A stretch of 26,855 bases of DNA from contig JAJRTK010000085.1 in assembly GCA_024278345.1 (NCBI GenBank), positions 1 through 26,855 on the forward strand, in the 5' to 3' direction. Shown here piece after piece: positions 7,684 through 15,711 of this stretch. The position numbers and the translations under genes are program-made. Below the pieces are notes generated by a model. That model saw only the letters and a program-made list of their open reading frames with translations, searched no databases and was not told where the DNA came from. This stretch comes from a bacterium (GTDB lineage Bacteria > CSSED10-310 > JAJRTK01). Position 1 is the first letter of the stretch. Each line of letters starts with the position of its first letter.

Positions 7684-9819
7684 CTAGAAGTCGATGCTGA
7701 TCTCCGTGGTCTCCAGCGCCTCCACGAAGACGTTCCTCCGCCACTTCACCGTGCGGCCCCGGGTGCATTTTACATCGTAGAGACCGGGGACCAGATCGAT
7801 GGGTTTCCCGGAGAAGGCAAAGGCGATCTGATCCGTCTTTTCCCCCTGAGGATAGACGAAGTAAGTCAGATCGCTCCCCTGCTCTTCCTCTTCAACCGTC
7901 AGATGGGCAAGAATCTGGCCTGTGGGAAAGTCCAGCGTCAGCTCCGTTACCCGGCCCCGCGTCACCACCACACCCCGCCGCCATTCCGAATACCGCAGGT
8001 AAGAATCAGAGGCCAGAATGTCGTAAGTTCCCGTTGGGACAATGAGGAGTGCGTGGTTTTTCAATTTGCCCACGGGATATTTGGTTTTCCCCGGAAGATA
8101 GAAGGCCGCCTTCCCCTCAAGCCGCGTGTCCTCGCCACCGGCGTAGATATGCACCTGGAGCTGCCCCGTGGCGAACTCCACCGGAATCCTTGTTCGCTCT
8201 CCGGCGGTCACGGAGACTCCCAACAGCCATTGTCTTAGCTCTGGTCCTTGCTCTGGCTTGTACTGGACCAGGGTATCGTACAAGCCCGCCGGAAGCTGGA
8301 GGGGGAGTCCATTGAAAGCCCAACCCTGAGATTCTTGATCGTGCTCTCCCTGAGTATAAACTTCGAACTTCGCTGCATTGCCAACTCCCCTGTCCTCGGT
8401 GGTGATATCAAGGATTAGGCTGCCGGGTCGGAAATCGGCCACCGCTTCGGTGAGGCGCGCTCCTTCTACCTCTAGGCCCGTGAGGCGCATGATCCGCTTT
8501 CTCCCCGTCGTCCCGGCGATGACCTCCACGTCATAACGTCCCGCGGGGAGTTCCACCGCCGTACCACAGTAATTCCAGGCCACGGGAGACTGCTCCTCTC
8601 CTGGCGGAGAAACTCTGTAGATCTGGTGCGGACCGATGACGAAGACCTCTCCCACTGCCTTGACCCGAAGGGCGCCCAATTGGAACTCGGTCCGAAGCCG
8701 GATCGTCTTGCCCGATTCAACGGTGACATTCCGGATCCAGGTCTCCGAGAGAGCCGGGCTTGCAAGAAGACGGCACCGCAGATCGTACTGGCCTGGCGGC
8801 GTCACCATGGGAAGGGAAGAATATTCTTCGACGACCTCCTTGCCGTCCCGATCCAACGCCGTGCATAGGACTCGCGTGCCCAGAATCGCCTCGCGGCTCA
8901 CAGCGTCCACCAGAATGGTCCCGTCCAGCGTGGGGAAGTCGAAGACCGTCCTCTGATAAGCACCCCCGCGAACCGTCACCAGACTCTCTTTCGATTGCCC
9001 CGAAGGAAGGCCTACGGAAATGCGGTACTCGCCTTTGGGGAGCTCGGCCACCACGGGGTTTTGATCCTTTGCGCTCTGGAGCATTTCTTCAGCGCTTCCC
9101 TCCTTGTGAATCTGGATTCGGATTCCGCTCCTTGGCGCCGAGACACCGGGTGGCTGGTTGACCTTGATGGCCAGTTTTCCCGTTGCAGGCTCCGGAGGAG
9201 GAGCGACCGCGGCGAGGCTGCGGTCGAGCTCGTATTGGTTCAAAGCATCGAAATAATTCCCATCTGCGACGGTTGCAATACAGGCGAGCTGCTTTCTGGC
9301 CTTCGGATCCGCGATACTCATCCCGATGACGTCGATCTGGATCCCCTCTTTTTCCGCAAGCATCCTGGCTGTCTGGCAGGGGTTCCCGCGGCACGTTTCC
9401 TTGCCGTCGGTGAGGAGAACGATCATCTTCTTTCCCTTTTTTCCTCGAAGGTCGTTGGCGGCGGCTTGCAGCGATCTGTCCAGGGGAGTTTTTCCCTTGG
9501 GCTTGATCTTGCGGACTGCTGCTCGAATCTCTCTTTGGTTACCCGTGGCAAAGGGAACCACCAAATGGGTATCACCGCAGCTCGACCGCTCTTTGTTTCC
9601 GTAGACCCGGAGCCCTACGGAAACCGTGTCGGGAACCCGTTCCAAAAACTTATCCATCGCTTTTTGAGCTCGCTGGAAACGCATTTTCCCATTCATCTTG
9701 GCCCACATGCTTCCCGAAGCGTCGTACACAACTTCAATGTTGAGGGAAGATGCCTTGGCAATTGAGGAATTCAGGGAAACGGCAAGGACCGCAAGAATCA
9801 GAAAGAATCGACGCACCAT
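7684..9819 (-). CDS. Secreted von Willebrand factor A protein with six tandem beta modules
   Basis: A 711-residue protein. Residues 1-23 are a signal peptide (hydrophobic core, AKA cleavage box). Residues 26-205 form a VWA domain with an intact metal site (MIDAS): D33-x-S35-x-S37, T111 and D138 in LLTDG, so it should bind a divalent ion and a protein ligand. Four cysteines in the VWA domain could form disulfides outside the cytoplasm. Residues ~214-711 are six repeats of about 80 residues, each with a signature like LPAGxYDV (ELPKGEYRI, TPPGQYDLR, ELPAGRYDV, QLPAGLYDT, VPTGTYDIL, VPGLYDVKC) and ending in a strand before the next Gly. These resemble PEGA or carboxypeptidase-regulatory-like beta-sandwich modules. 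No membrane or sortase anchor; probably periplasmic or released. Ligand unknown. A GGGAG site precedes the ATG by nine nt. The gene is divergent from the HPF-like gene. Confidence 0.85.
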   Translation of the reverse strand: MVRRFFLILAVLAVSLNSSIAKASSLNIEVVYDASGSMWAKMNGKMRFQRAQKAMDKFLERVPDTVSVGLRVYGNKERSSCGDTHLVVPFATGNQREIRAAVRKIKPKGKTPLDRSLQAAANDLRGKKGKKMIVLLTDGKETCRGNPCQTARMLAEKEGIQIDVIGMSIADPKARKQLACIATVADGNYFDALNQYELDRSLAAVAPPPEPATGKLAIKVNQPPGVSAPRSGIRIQIHKEGSAEEMLQSAKDQNPVVAELPKGEYRISVGLPSGQSKESLVTVRGGAYQRTVFDFPTLDGTILVDAVSREAILGTRVLCTALDRDGKEVVEEYSSLPMVTPPGQYDLRCRLLASPALSETWIRNVTVESGKTIRLRTEFQLGALRVKAVGEVFVIGPHQIYRVSPPGEEQSPVAWNYCGTAVELPAGRYDVEVIAGTTGRKRIMRLTGLEVEGARLTEAVADFRPGSLILDITTEDRGVGNAAKFEVYTQGEHDQESQGWAFNGLPLQLPAGLYDTLVQYKPEQGPELRQWLLGVSVTAGERTRIPVEFATGQLQVHIYAGGEDTRLEGKAAFYLPGKTKYPVGKLKNHALLIVPTGTYDILASDSYLRYSEWRRGVVVTRGRVTELTLDFPTGQILAHLTVEEEEQGSDLTYFVYPQGEKTDQIAFAFSGKPIDLVPGLYDVKCTRGRTVKWRRNVFVEALETTEISIDF

Positions 9820-10029
9820 TGGCGGGGACTCCCGAGAAGGGTGGAGAAAAACTCAAGTAACAGACAATAAAGAGCTTATGGAAGCTGTTTGACAAGTGCG
9901 TGCGCCGGTCGGTTCGTGCCAGAAACGATGAAGTTTGACTTTCTACCCAGCGGAACAGCGCCATCGGCCATTCGCCTCGGTGCTTTTCCAGCCGTTGCCG
10001 AAAGGCTTCGTCTCGGGTAACTTATCCTA

Positions 10030-10058
10030 CAGACATTGTGTTCTGGTGAATCTATCAT
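10030..10058 (+). promoter_or_regulatory. Candidate promoter of the HPF-like gene
   Basis: CAGACA (10030-10035, four of six for -35) and TATCAT (10053-10058, five of six for -10) are 17 bp apart, giving a leader of about 57 nt to the ATG at 10122. Confidence 0.35.
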
Positions 10059-10107
10059 TCGAGGTGTCGAGAGGACTTGGGAGCCTGCTTGAGGTTGTCA
10101 ATGACGC

Positions 10108-10114
10108 GGAGGGT
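10108..10114 (+). promoter_or_regulatory. Shine-Dalgarno that fixes the start at 10122
   Basis: GGAGGGT lies 7 nt before ATG 10122. Upstream in-frame ATGs at 10077 and 10101 lack a comparable site and would precede the natural start of the ribosome-binding fold. Confidence 0.75.
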
Positions 10115-10121
10115 CACCATC

Positions 10122-11153
10122 ATGAAAGTGGAAATCAAGTGGCGAAACCACGAGCCCCGAAAACAGATGGAGGCCGCGGTGAGTCGCCGTGCTGAAAGGC
10201 TGGAGCGGGTCGTGGGCTCTTTCAATCGCGGCAACACCACTCTGTTCGTCCAAATCGAGTATTTGCCCAAGCGGTACATCTACCAGATATCCGCGAGCCT
10301 CAAACTCGCGCACCAGCGTCTCTATGTCCGCGAGGAGGGCCACGAACCCTTGACCTCCATTGCAAAGACCTTGGACGAGCTGGCCCGCAAGGTGCGAAAA
10401 CTCAAGTCCAAGTTCCAGTCACGCCGGACAGAAACTCCTCATCTCGCCGACCATGCCTGGCCAGATGACTTTGGTGAACAAGCCGAAGAAGAACCTCCCG
10501 TTGCCATTCCAACCATTGGGCGCCAGCAACTTTCAAGGTTGGCTCGGATGATTCACCGCGAGCTGCGATATTATTCGGCGACTCACGACTTTGACGTGAC
10601 CCAGATCAGCCCTCAATCGATCCTTGATGAGACGATTGCGGCTGCTTTGCCCCAGATTGAAGAGCCCGGCGGGCCTTCCATCGAGAGCATCCTGCTACGG
10701 GAAGCCATGGCTGCCATTCATCGGCGGGTACAGGGGTTATTGGATGCCGTCGATAGAGACGACCAATCTACGGAGGCGTCCGTGCCTTCAGAAACCAAAA
10801 GGGATCAACTCAGTGCGGGGGGAGAGCGACATTTAGCCCCACTTTTGGAAGAAAACCTCCGGTTCGAAGATCTACTGCCTGTTGACGGCGCTACACCAGA
10901 GGAGATGGCCGCCACGTACGAAGCCGAAGAAAAGGTCGATGAGGTGCTCAGGGCCCTACCATCTCGGACGCGAAACGTCTTCATGCTTCACGTGATCGAG
11001 GGAATGAGCATGAACCAGGTCGCTCAAACGCTCAAGATCCAACTGGAATCGGCCGGGGAACACCTCACACACGCCCTCGACATGCTGCGGACAGATCCGG
11101 AGCTCCAGGAAATGTTGCCCAGGCTCAAGGATCCCGCGGCAGCTCTAAGCTGA
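10122..11153 (+). CDS. HPF/RaiA-like ribosome-hibernation domain fused to sigma-70-like regions
   Basis: A 343-residue cytoplasmic protein. Residues 1-100 match the S30AE/HPF fold: MKVEIKWRNHEP start, alternating strands (LFVQIEYLP, YIYQISASLKL), a second helix with TSIAKTLDELARKVRKLKSK and a basic end, as in factors that bind the 30S decoding region. A polar linker leads to ~137-205, with RLARMIHRELRYY and ISPQSILDETIAAAL, which resembles sigma region 2. Residues ~268-325 resemble sigma region 4: LRALPSRTRNVFMLHVIEG then MSMNQVAQTLKIQ, a helix-turn-helix, then a final helix. Ordinary long HPF proteins end in a dimerisation domain instead, so this is a fusion or a sigma-like regulator with an HPF front. 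DNA or RNA-polymerase binding is inference. An alternative explanation is a structural HTH without sigma activity. The gene is followed by a hairpin at 11179. Confidence 0.75.
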   Translation: MKVEIKWRNHEPRKQMEAAVSRRAERLERVVGSFNRGNTTLFVQIEYLPKRYIYQISASLKLAHQRLYVREEGHEPLTSIAKTLDELARKVRKLKSKFQSRRTETPHLADHAWPDDFGEQAEEEPPVAIPTIGRQQLSRLARMIHRELRYYSATHDFDVTQISPQSILDETIAAALPQIEEPGGPSIESILLREAMAAIHRRVQGLLDAVDRDDQSTEASVPSETKRDQLSAGGERHLAPLLEENLRFEDLLPVDGATPEEMAATYEAEEKVDEVLRALPSRTRNVFMLHVIEGMSMNQVAQTLKIQLESAGEHLTHALDMLRTDPELQEMLPRLKDPAAALS

Positions 11154-11178
11154 CAGGAGGTTTATTCTTGCCTCATGG

Positions 11179-11202
11179 CGGAATGATCGCCCCATCGTTC
11201 CG
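11179..11202 (+). terminator. Hairpin downstream of the HPF-like gene
   Basis: A 9-bp stem (11179-11187/11194-11202, one G-U pair) with a 6-nt loop lies 26 nt after the stop codon. It is followed by a run of G rather than T, so it is a weak terminator or an mRNA 3'-end stabiliser. Confidence 0.35.
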
Positions 11203-11266
11203 GGGGGGTCACTGTGTCATGTGGACCGGGCTGCGTGATTCGAAGTGACTTCGCGGGAGCATTTTC

Positions 11267-11296
11267 TTGCCAGAACATGGGTGGACTCAGTATTTT
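11267..11296 (+). promoter_or_regulatory. Candidate promoter of the amidase gene
   Basis: TTGCCA (11267-11272, five of six) and TATTTT (11291-11296, four of six) are 18 bp apart. The leader to GTG 11398 would be about 95 nt. Confidence 0.3.
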
Positions 11297-11397
11297 ATAG
11301 TCGAGTCCCATGAAAACGGATGAAGTAATATCATTGACCGTCCCTGCCGCGGCATTGGTCGGCAAGGCGATAGATCCACTGAACTGGCGGCGACACC

Positions 11398-12495
11398 GTG
11401 AACGACAAGATCGAGAAACCATCGCGGCAGCTCCGAAAGGCCCTGGTTCGCGATCTCGTGCGCCAGAATCGGGACCAATTGGGGAGTAAAACTCCAGTCA
11501 AGCGCCGGACCCGACCACGTCCGGAACGGCTGGAAATGCCCACGGCAATGGCTCCGGAGACTGCCCCTGAAAAAAAACATCCCTGGGCCCATCGCTTCCG
11601 CATTCCGCTCTTGTTGGTTGCCGTGGTTTACCTGTTTGTTTTTGGAACATCCGCATTTCGCAGCCAACGCGTGAGCCTCGAGCACCGCTTAGCAAAACCC
11701 GATGCGGATGTTTGGAATCCCGAGCTCCTTGACGAGCTAAGGAAGCTCACCTCCAGTGAGCATCTCCCCATGCCTCTTGCCCGGATGTTCCAGCTCAAGG
11801 CCAAGAGAATCGTCCTCGATCCCGGGCACGGCGGAATCGACTCCGGCACAAAGTCTAAGAGTGGCCTCATCGAAAAGGACCTTACCTTGGCCATTGTCCA
11901 GGCTCTGGCCCCGAAGCTCGAAAAGAAACTTAGCTGTGAAATCATCTTCACGCGAGAAACAGATGATTTCGTCTCACTCCGAGCCCGGGTGGAAATGGCC
12001 AATCGCCTCGAGGCGGACCTTTTCCTCTCCGTGCATCTCAATTGGTTTCCATCACCGCGGATTCAGAGGGTCGAGACCTATTTCGTGGGCCTATCCAAGG
12101 ATCGGGAGTCCCTGGAACTTGCCTCCAGAGAGAATGCCAGCGGCCAATTCCGCCTCGCAAACTTCGATGAGCTTCTCATCAAGATGACCCGGACGCTCAA
12201 GCTGGAAGAGTCGAAACGCTTCGCCCACGAGCTGCAAAGCTCTCTTCAAAGATCGCTGAAAAAGCGGAACCCCAAGTTGCGGGATCGCGGGGTTCGCCGT
12301 GCTCCCTTCGTCGTCCTCATGGGTGCCGAAATGCCCGCGGTGCTCGCCGAAGTTTCCTTCCTCTCCAACGAGAAAGAAGCCAAAAGGCTGGAATCCGAGG
12401 ATTACATCGATCTCATCGCCGAAAGCCTCACCTTGGGGATCGGCACCTACCTTCACGCCCAGGAGAAGGCGGTCCAGACTGCATCGGGTGACTGA
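11398..12495 (+). CDS. Membrane-anchored N-acetylmuramoyl-L-alanine amidase (Amidase_3)
   Basis: A 365-residue cell-wall hydrolase that cuts the bond between MurNAc and the peptide stem. The N-terminal ~65 residues are basic and cytoplasmic, a transmembrane helix spans about 68-86 (IPLLLVAVVYLFVFG), and a short stalk leads to the Amidase_3 domain (about 135-355) outside. Zinc ligands are visible: H144 in LDPGHGG, E159 in LIEKD and H213 in SVHLN; the catalytic glutamate is E318 in VLAEVSFLSN. There is no AMIN or SPOR targeting domain, unlike AmiC-type enzymes, and no cleavable signal peptide. The start is GTG 11398 with only a poor Shine-Dalgarno, so the N-terminus is uncertain; ATG 11536 is an alternative that keeps the membrane helix. 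Its neighbour across a 36-bp convergent gap encodes an AMIN domain. Confidence 0.9.
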   Translation: MNDKIEKPSRQLRKALVRDLVRQNRDQLGSKTPVKRRTRPRPERLEMPTAMAPETAPEKKHPWAHRFRIPLLLVAVVYLFVFGTSAFRSQRVSLEHRLAKPDADVWNPELLDELRKLTSSEHLPMPLARMFQLKAKRIVLDPGHGGIDSGTKSKSGLIEKDLTLAIVQALAPKLEKKLSCEIIFTRETDDFVSLRARVEMANRLEADLFLSVHLNWFPSPRIQRVETYFVGLSKDRESLELASRENASGQFRLANFDELLIKMTRTLKLEESKRFAHELQSSLQRSLKKRNPKLRDRGVRRAPFVVLMGAEMPAVLAEVSFLSNEKEAKRLESEDYIDLIAESLTLGIGTYLHAQEKAVQTASGD

Positions 12496-12498
12496 CCC

Positions 12499-12522
12499 TC
12501 GCCACCGGCCATTCTCTGGCGA
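12499..12522. terminator. Hairpin between convergent amidase and AMIN genes
   Basis: TCGCCA/TGGCGA (12499-12504/12517-12522) forms a 6-bp stem with a 12-nt loop in the 36-bp convergent gap. It could serve both strands, but no T tract is present, so confidence is low. Confidence 0.25.
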
Positions 12523-12531
12523 AGATCTCGG

Positions 12532-15500
12532 CTAATTGGCACGTAGCGTAATGGTCACGGCTTTGGGGGTCTGTTGAACATCGTATTCCGGGAACTTCCC
12601 CGACAGATCGACAACGATCCGTAGCTTCTTGGAATGGACTCCAAAGCGAACCTGCTTCACGCCGTGGGCACCGATCTTTTGCCTCTTGGGTTGAACGAGT
12701 GTCTTGGCGTTGAGGAGGTCGAGGACGAGGCGGTTGGGGTTCTTGAGCTCGGTTCGGAGCACTCGCTCCAGTTTGCGATCCGTGTCGATTCGAATGGTGA
12801 CTTGATCCGCGGAGGATACGACGCTGACACCGGAAAGCTTCACTGGACCCGCCATCACCTCTGGCGCCGCCGTTGGCGCCGGAGCCGGTGTCTTTTTGCC
12901 AGCGGGAGCTGGAGATTTTTTGGGAATGGCAGGTACCGCCAGCGAGGTTTTCCGGGTTGGTTTTGGACGGGGAGTGGGGTTGGGTCGGTGGGTGGGCTTC
13001 TTTGCCTCCACGCCTTCTCCCGGTTCCTCGACCATCTCATCCGTTGTGACCGCCGCCAGAAGCTCGTCAGGATTCAATGTTCCAGCTCCAGAATGCCCCT
13101 CCGTACTGGATGACGCTGGAGCCTGGGATCCTTGCTTTCCTTGATCTGGCCGCGACTCTTCTCCGGAGCCGCTGCCATCGGTTTGCGATGTCGCCAATCC
13201 GCCATCCGATGGTGACGCGGCTTCTCCGTCATCCGGGCTGCCATCCACTGGCTTTGGCCCAGGAGGTGGAGCCGTGATCTCGCCAAAGATCGCCGTCGAT
13301 AGATCGATCGCCCATCGGCCAGCGGGAGTGAAATAGAGGCCAACCACGCAGGCAATCAGGACGAAAATCCCCCCCACAACCCGCCGGCGCCTCTGTTTTC
13401 GGCGGCGCAGCACATAGGTGTTCAAGTCCGTGGACTCGTCCGTGTTCTCCTCTTCTCCCTTCGAGCGTGCCGCTTCCCTGCGCGAAACCCAGGGAAGGCG
13501 GTGTGCTTTCTCCTCTCCTGGTGCTGTCAGGCTGGCGAACTCCGAAACATCAGAGCCTAAGTTACCCTTAGCGACCGCCGGCGATTCGGAGGCCTCATCC
13601 CTTTTCCCAAGAGCGCCTGCACCCGTTGGCTGAGCGTCCAGGCTTTCCCACGTGAGTTTCGAAGGCGCGTCATCCGCGTCGGGGGGTGAGTCAGAACCGT
13701 CCGCCACCAGGCTTGGCGGTGTCGGAGTTGCCTCCATGTCGTCGGAAGATCCAGAAGCGCTCTCCTCCAACTCCTGCCTCGAAGCGGGGCCGCCTCCAAA
13801 GAATGGGTCCGAATCCAGGCGGTCCAGCATGGCGGTCGAGGCCTTGACTGTCGATTCTACGATGTTTTCCACGATGGCCGAATCCTCGAACGCGGGATCA
13901 GAATCCAGCCCGAATTCCCCAGAATCAAATTCGGCAAAGGCGCTTTCGTCGGCAGGAAGTGGCTCCGCATCAGAAAGCTCGGATGGTTTGGCGGCAGCCC
14001 ACTCTTGGCCGCCGCGAGAGGAATCACCTTCCAACTCCCCCGCTTCTTCAAACCGATGTTTATTGCCAAAAGCATCTTCCTGTTCCGCAGCCAGAGCCAG
14101 CCAATCAAGGGCCTTCGTCGTTTCCTGATCATCTGACTCTCGCACGCCTTCCGAACTCGTTTTCTTTTCCTTGTCCCCTTCCGCCAATTCCGGCTCGGGC
14201 AAGGGTGATCGATCAACCCCAGCTTCTTCCATGGCCTCTACGGAGCCGAACTTGAAGGAAGATTCCCACTCCGAAGGTGATAATCCATCTTGTAGAGACT
14301 CTTTTCCACCGCCTCCCAGCTGGAATTCAACTTCCTCGAAATCAGTGGAAAAACCGCCATCGTCTTGGTCAAGAGCATCTGTGGCAGGCTCGGACACACC
14401 TTCGTTGTCAGTTCCCGCCTCCGCCGCCTCCGGCCCATCGTCAAACACGAACTCCGTATCCGGTAGGAACTCATCCGAGGCGGCTGGCTCTGGTACCTGC
14501 ACACCTTCAAGACCTCCCATGGGGGTGTCTTCTTCGGAGTGCCTCAACTGCCGTCCAGCCTCAACCTCCAAGTTCGCCAGTTGAGCTAGGATCTTCGTGG
14601 TCTCCCATTCCTCGTCATCCTCAGCCTCTTGGAGCCAGGCAGGCACGGTGTCGAGGCTCTTCGCCAACGTGGAACCAGACCGCTCCGAAGCGCTCTTCTC
14701 TTCAGAACTGGGAGGCTGCGCATCATCTATCGGGAATCCGGCTTCCTCTTCTTTTTCGGAGGGTTCCCTCTTCTCCGACACCGACAACCGCGCCAGAGCG
14801 GAGTCGAAGGAAAGCTCTATCTCCGGTTCGTCATTTGTCGCGTCGAATTCAGGCGTTTCGTCCAGCCCCGGGCCAGCGTCTTCATCGGTGTCTTCAAAGT
14901 GGAAATCAAGCTCGTCGTTCACGTAAGTGTCGGTTTCCTCCCGGGGGCTTCCCACGTCGAACTCCACTGCTTCGTCGAGCTCGGTTACAGCTTCATCCTG
15001 AAGGCTTCCAAGATCGAATTCAGGTGCTTCTTCATCGAGCTGGCCATCGGTTTTCTCCAGTGATCTTTCACGGTCCAAGCCGAGACCTTCCCCTAAATCC
15101 CTCTGGAACTCACCTTCCGGGGCCTCGGCGGCTAGCCCATGGTCCTCAGCTTCCTGCTCGGCTTCTGCCTTCTTGTCGTCCATCGCTGTTGAGGGTATTT
15201 CTTTGCCCTTTTTGCGGCGTTTCAAGCCGGCTGCCGTGAGTCCGGTTTCCGAAAGCCAGTCCAGTGCCTTTTGTGTCGAGTCTTTCTGTGGTCGGCTCCG
15301 CTTGGAGTTCGGCCCTTTGACCGGGCTTTGTAAGCTGGAGTCTGGAGCTTGAGCATCCTGGTTATCTTGGGGATGGGCCTCGGGCGGAACCGGCAACCGT
15401 GATTCCGATAGGCTCATAAGGGTTTGGAGTGCTCCCGGATCAAGGAACTGTATGGCAGCCTCCAGCCGATCCGGTGATCTTCGGTGGCGATAGACCTGCC

Positions 15501-15711
15501 CGGGAACCATGACAGGAACATTACAATCCCCGAAATGAAATTCGATCTCCACCGGAGTGCCTACGGGCAATTTCGTTTCCATCTTCAGCAGGATTTCTCC
15601 CCGACGAAGTTGCCGGGAGAACATCGCGAAGAACATGGCTCGGTCTGGGCACTCGAAACGAACGATGGTCCGAACTGAGATCGTCGGCTTCTGAAATACG
15701 GAATCAGCCAT
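12532..15711 (-). CDS. PilZ-like / acidic linker / transmembrane / AMIN-domain protein
   Basis: A 1059-residue single-pass protein. Start 15711 is chosen because GGAAAG lies eight nt upstream and the sequence turns domain-like there; the frame opens at 15795. Residues ~10-110 look like a PilZ-type beta barrel (RRGEILLKMETKLPVGTPV, VPGQVYRHRR, AAIQFLD); the strict RxxxR and DxSxxG c-di-GMP motifs are not clear. Residues ~115-770 are a very acidic, Ser/Glu/Asp-rich, probably disordered region with short repeats such as EFDLGS, EFDVGS and EFDATN. A basic patch (RRRKQRRRR) precedes the transmembrane helix (~777-794). A Pro/Lys/Ser-rich periplasmic stretch then leads to a C-terminal AMIN domain (~954-1059: VTIRIDTDRKLERV, NRLVLDLLNAK, VRFGVHSKKLRIVVDLSG). 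AMIN domains target peptidoglycan enzymes or secretins. The layout recalls FimV-like polar scaffolds; function is inference. Confidence 0.8.
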   Translation of the reverse strand: MADSVFQKPTISVRTIVRFECPDRAMFFAMFSRQLRRGEILLKMETKLPVGTPVEIEFHFGDCNVPVMVPGQVYRHRRSPDRLEAAIQFLDPGALQTLMSLSESRLPVPPEAHPQDNQDAQAPDSSLQSPVKGPNSKRSRPQKDSTQKALDWLSETGLTAAGLKRRKKGKEIPSTAMDDKKAEAEQEAEDHGLAAEAPEGEFQRDLGEGLGLDRERSLEKTDGQLDEEAPEFDLGSLQDEAVTELDEAVEFDVGSPREETDTYVNDELDFHFEDTDEDAGPGLDETPEFDATNDEPEIELSFDSALARLSVSEKREPSEKEEEAGFPIDDAQPPSSEEKSASERSGSTLAKSLDTVPAWLQEAEDDEEWETTKILAQLANLEVEAGRQLRHSEEDTPMGGLEGVQVPEPAASDEFLPDTEFVFDDGPEAAEAGTDNEGVSEPATDALDQDDGGFSTDFEEVEFQLGGGGKESLQDGLSPSEWESSFKFGSVEAMEEAGVDRSPLPEPELAEGDKEKKTSSEGVRESDDQETTKALDWLALAAEQEDAFGNKHRFEEAGELEGDSSRGGQEWAAAKPSELSDAEPLPADESAFAEFDSGEFGLDSDPAFEDSAIVENIVESTVKASTAMLDRLDSDPFFGGGPASRQELEESASGSSDDMEATPTPPSLVADGSDSPPDADDAPSKLTWESLDAQPTGAGALGKRDEASESPAVAKGNLGSDVSEFASLTAPGEEKAHRLPWVSRREAARSKGEEENTDESTDLNTYVLRRRKQRRRRVVGGIFVLIACVVGLYFTPAGRWAIDLSTAIFGEITAPPPGPKPVDGSPDDGEAASPSDGGLATSQTDGSGSGEESRPDQGKQGSQAPASSSTEGHSGAGTLNPDELLAAVTTDEMVEEPGEGVEAKKPTHRPNPTPRPKPTRKTSLAVPAIPKKSPAPAGKKTPAPAPTAAPEVMAGPVKLSGVSVVSSADQVTIRIDTDRKLERVLRTELKNPNRLVLDLLNAKTLVQPKRQKIGAHGVKQVRFGVHSKKLRIVVDLSGKFPEYDVQQTPKAVTITLRAN

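Larger units (their letters stand above)
9820..10121. other. Divergent intergenic region between VWA and HPF-like genes
   Basis: 302 bp separating two divergent starts. It must hold promoters for both. Toward the + gene the best pair is CAGACA/TATCAT at 10030-10058. A TTGACA at 9889-9894 (+) lacks a good partner. On the minus strand TTGTCA opposite 9890-9895 is followed by AT-rich DNA, but at a 19-20 bp spacing. No open frame, RNA motif or dispersed repeat was recognised. Confidence 0.4.

Noticed and set aside
11310-11489. 59-codon + frame overlapping the amidase start
   Set aside because: No good ribosome-binding site and no domain; the overlapping amidase frame is clearly coding further downstream.
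14277-15239. 320-codon open frame antisense to the acidic linker
   Set aside because: Low-complexity Pro/Arg/His/Ser translation produced by the acidic repeats on the other strand; no ribosome site or domain.
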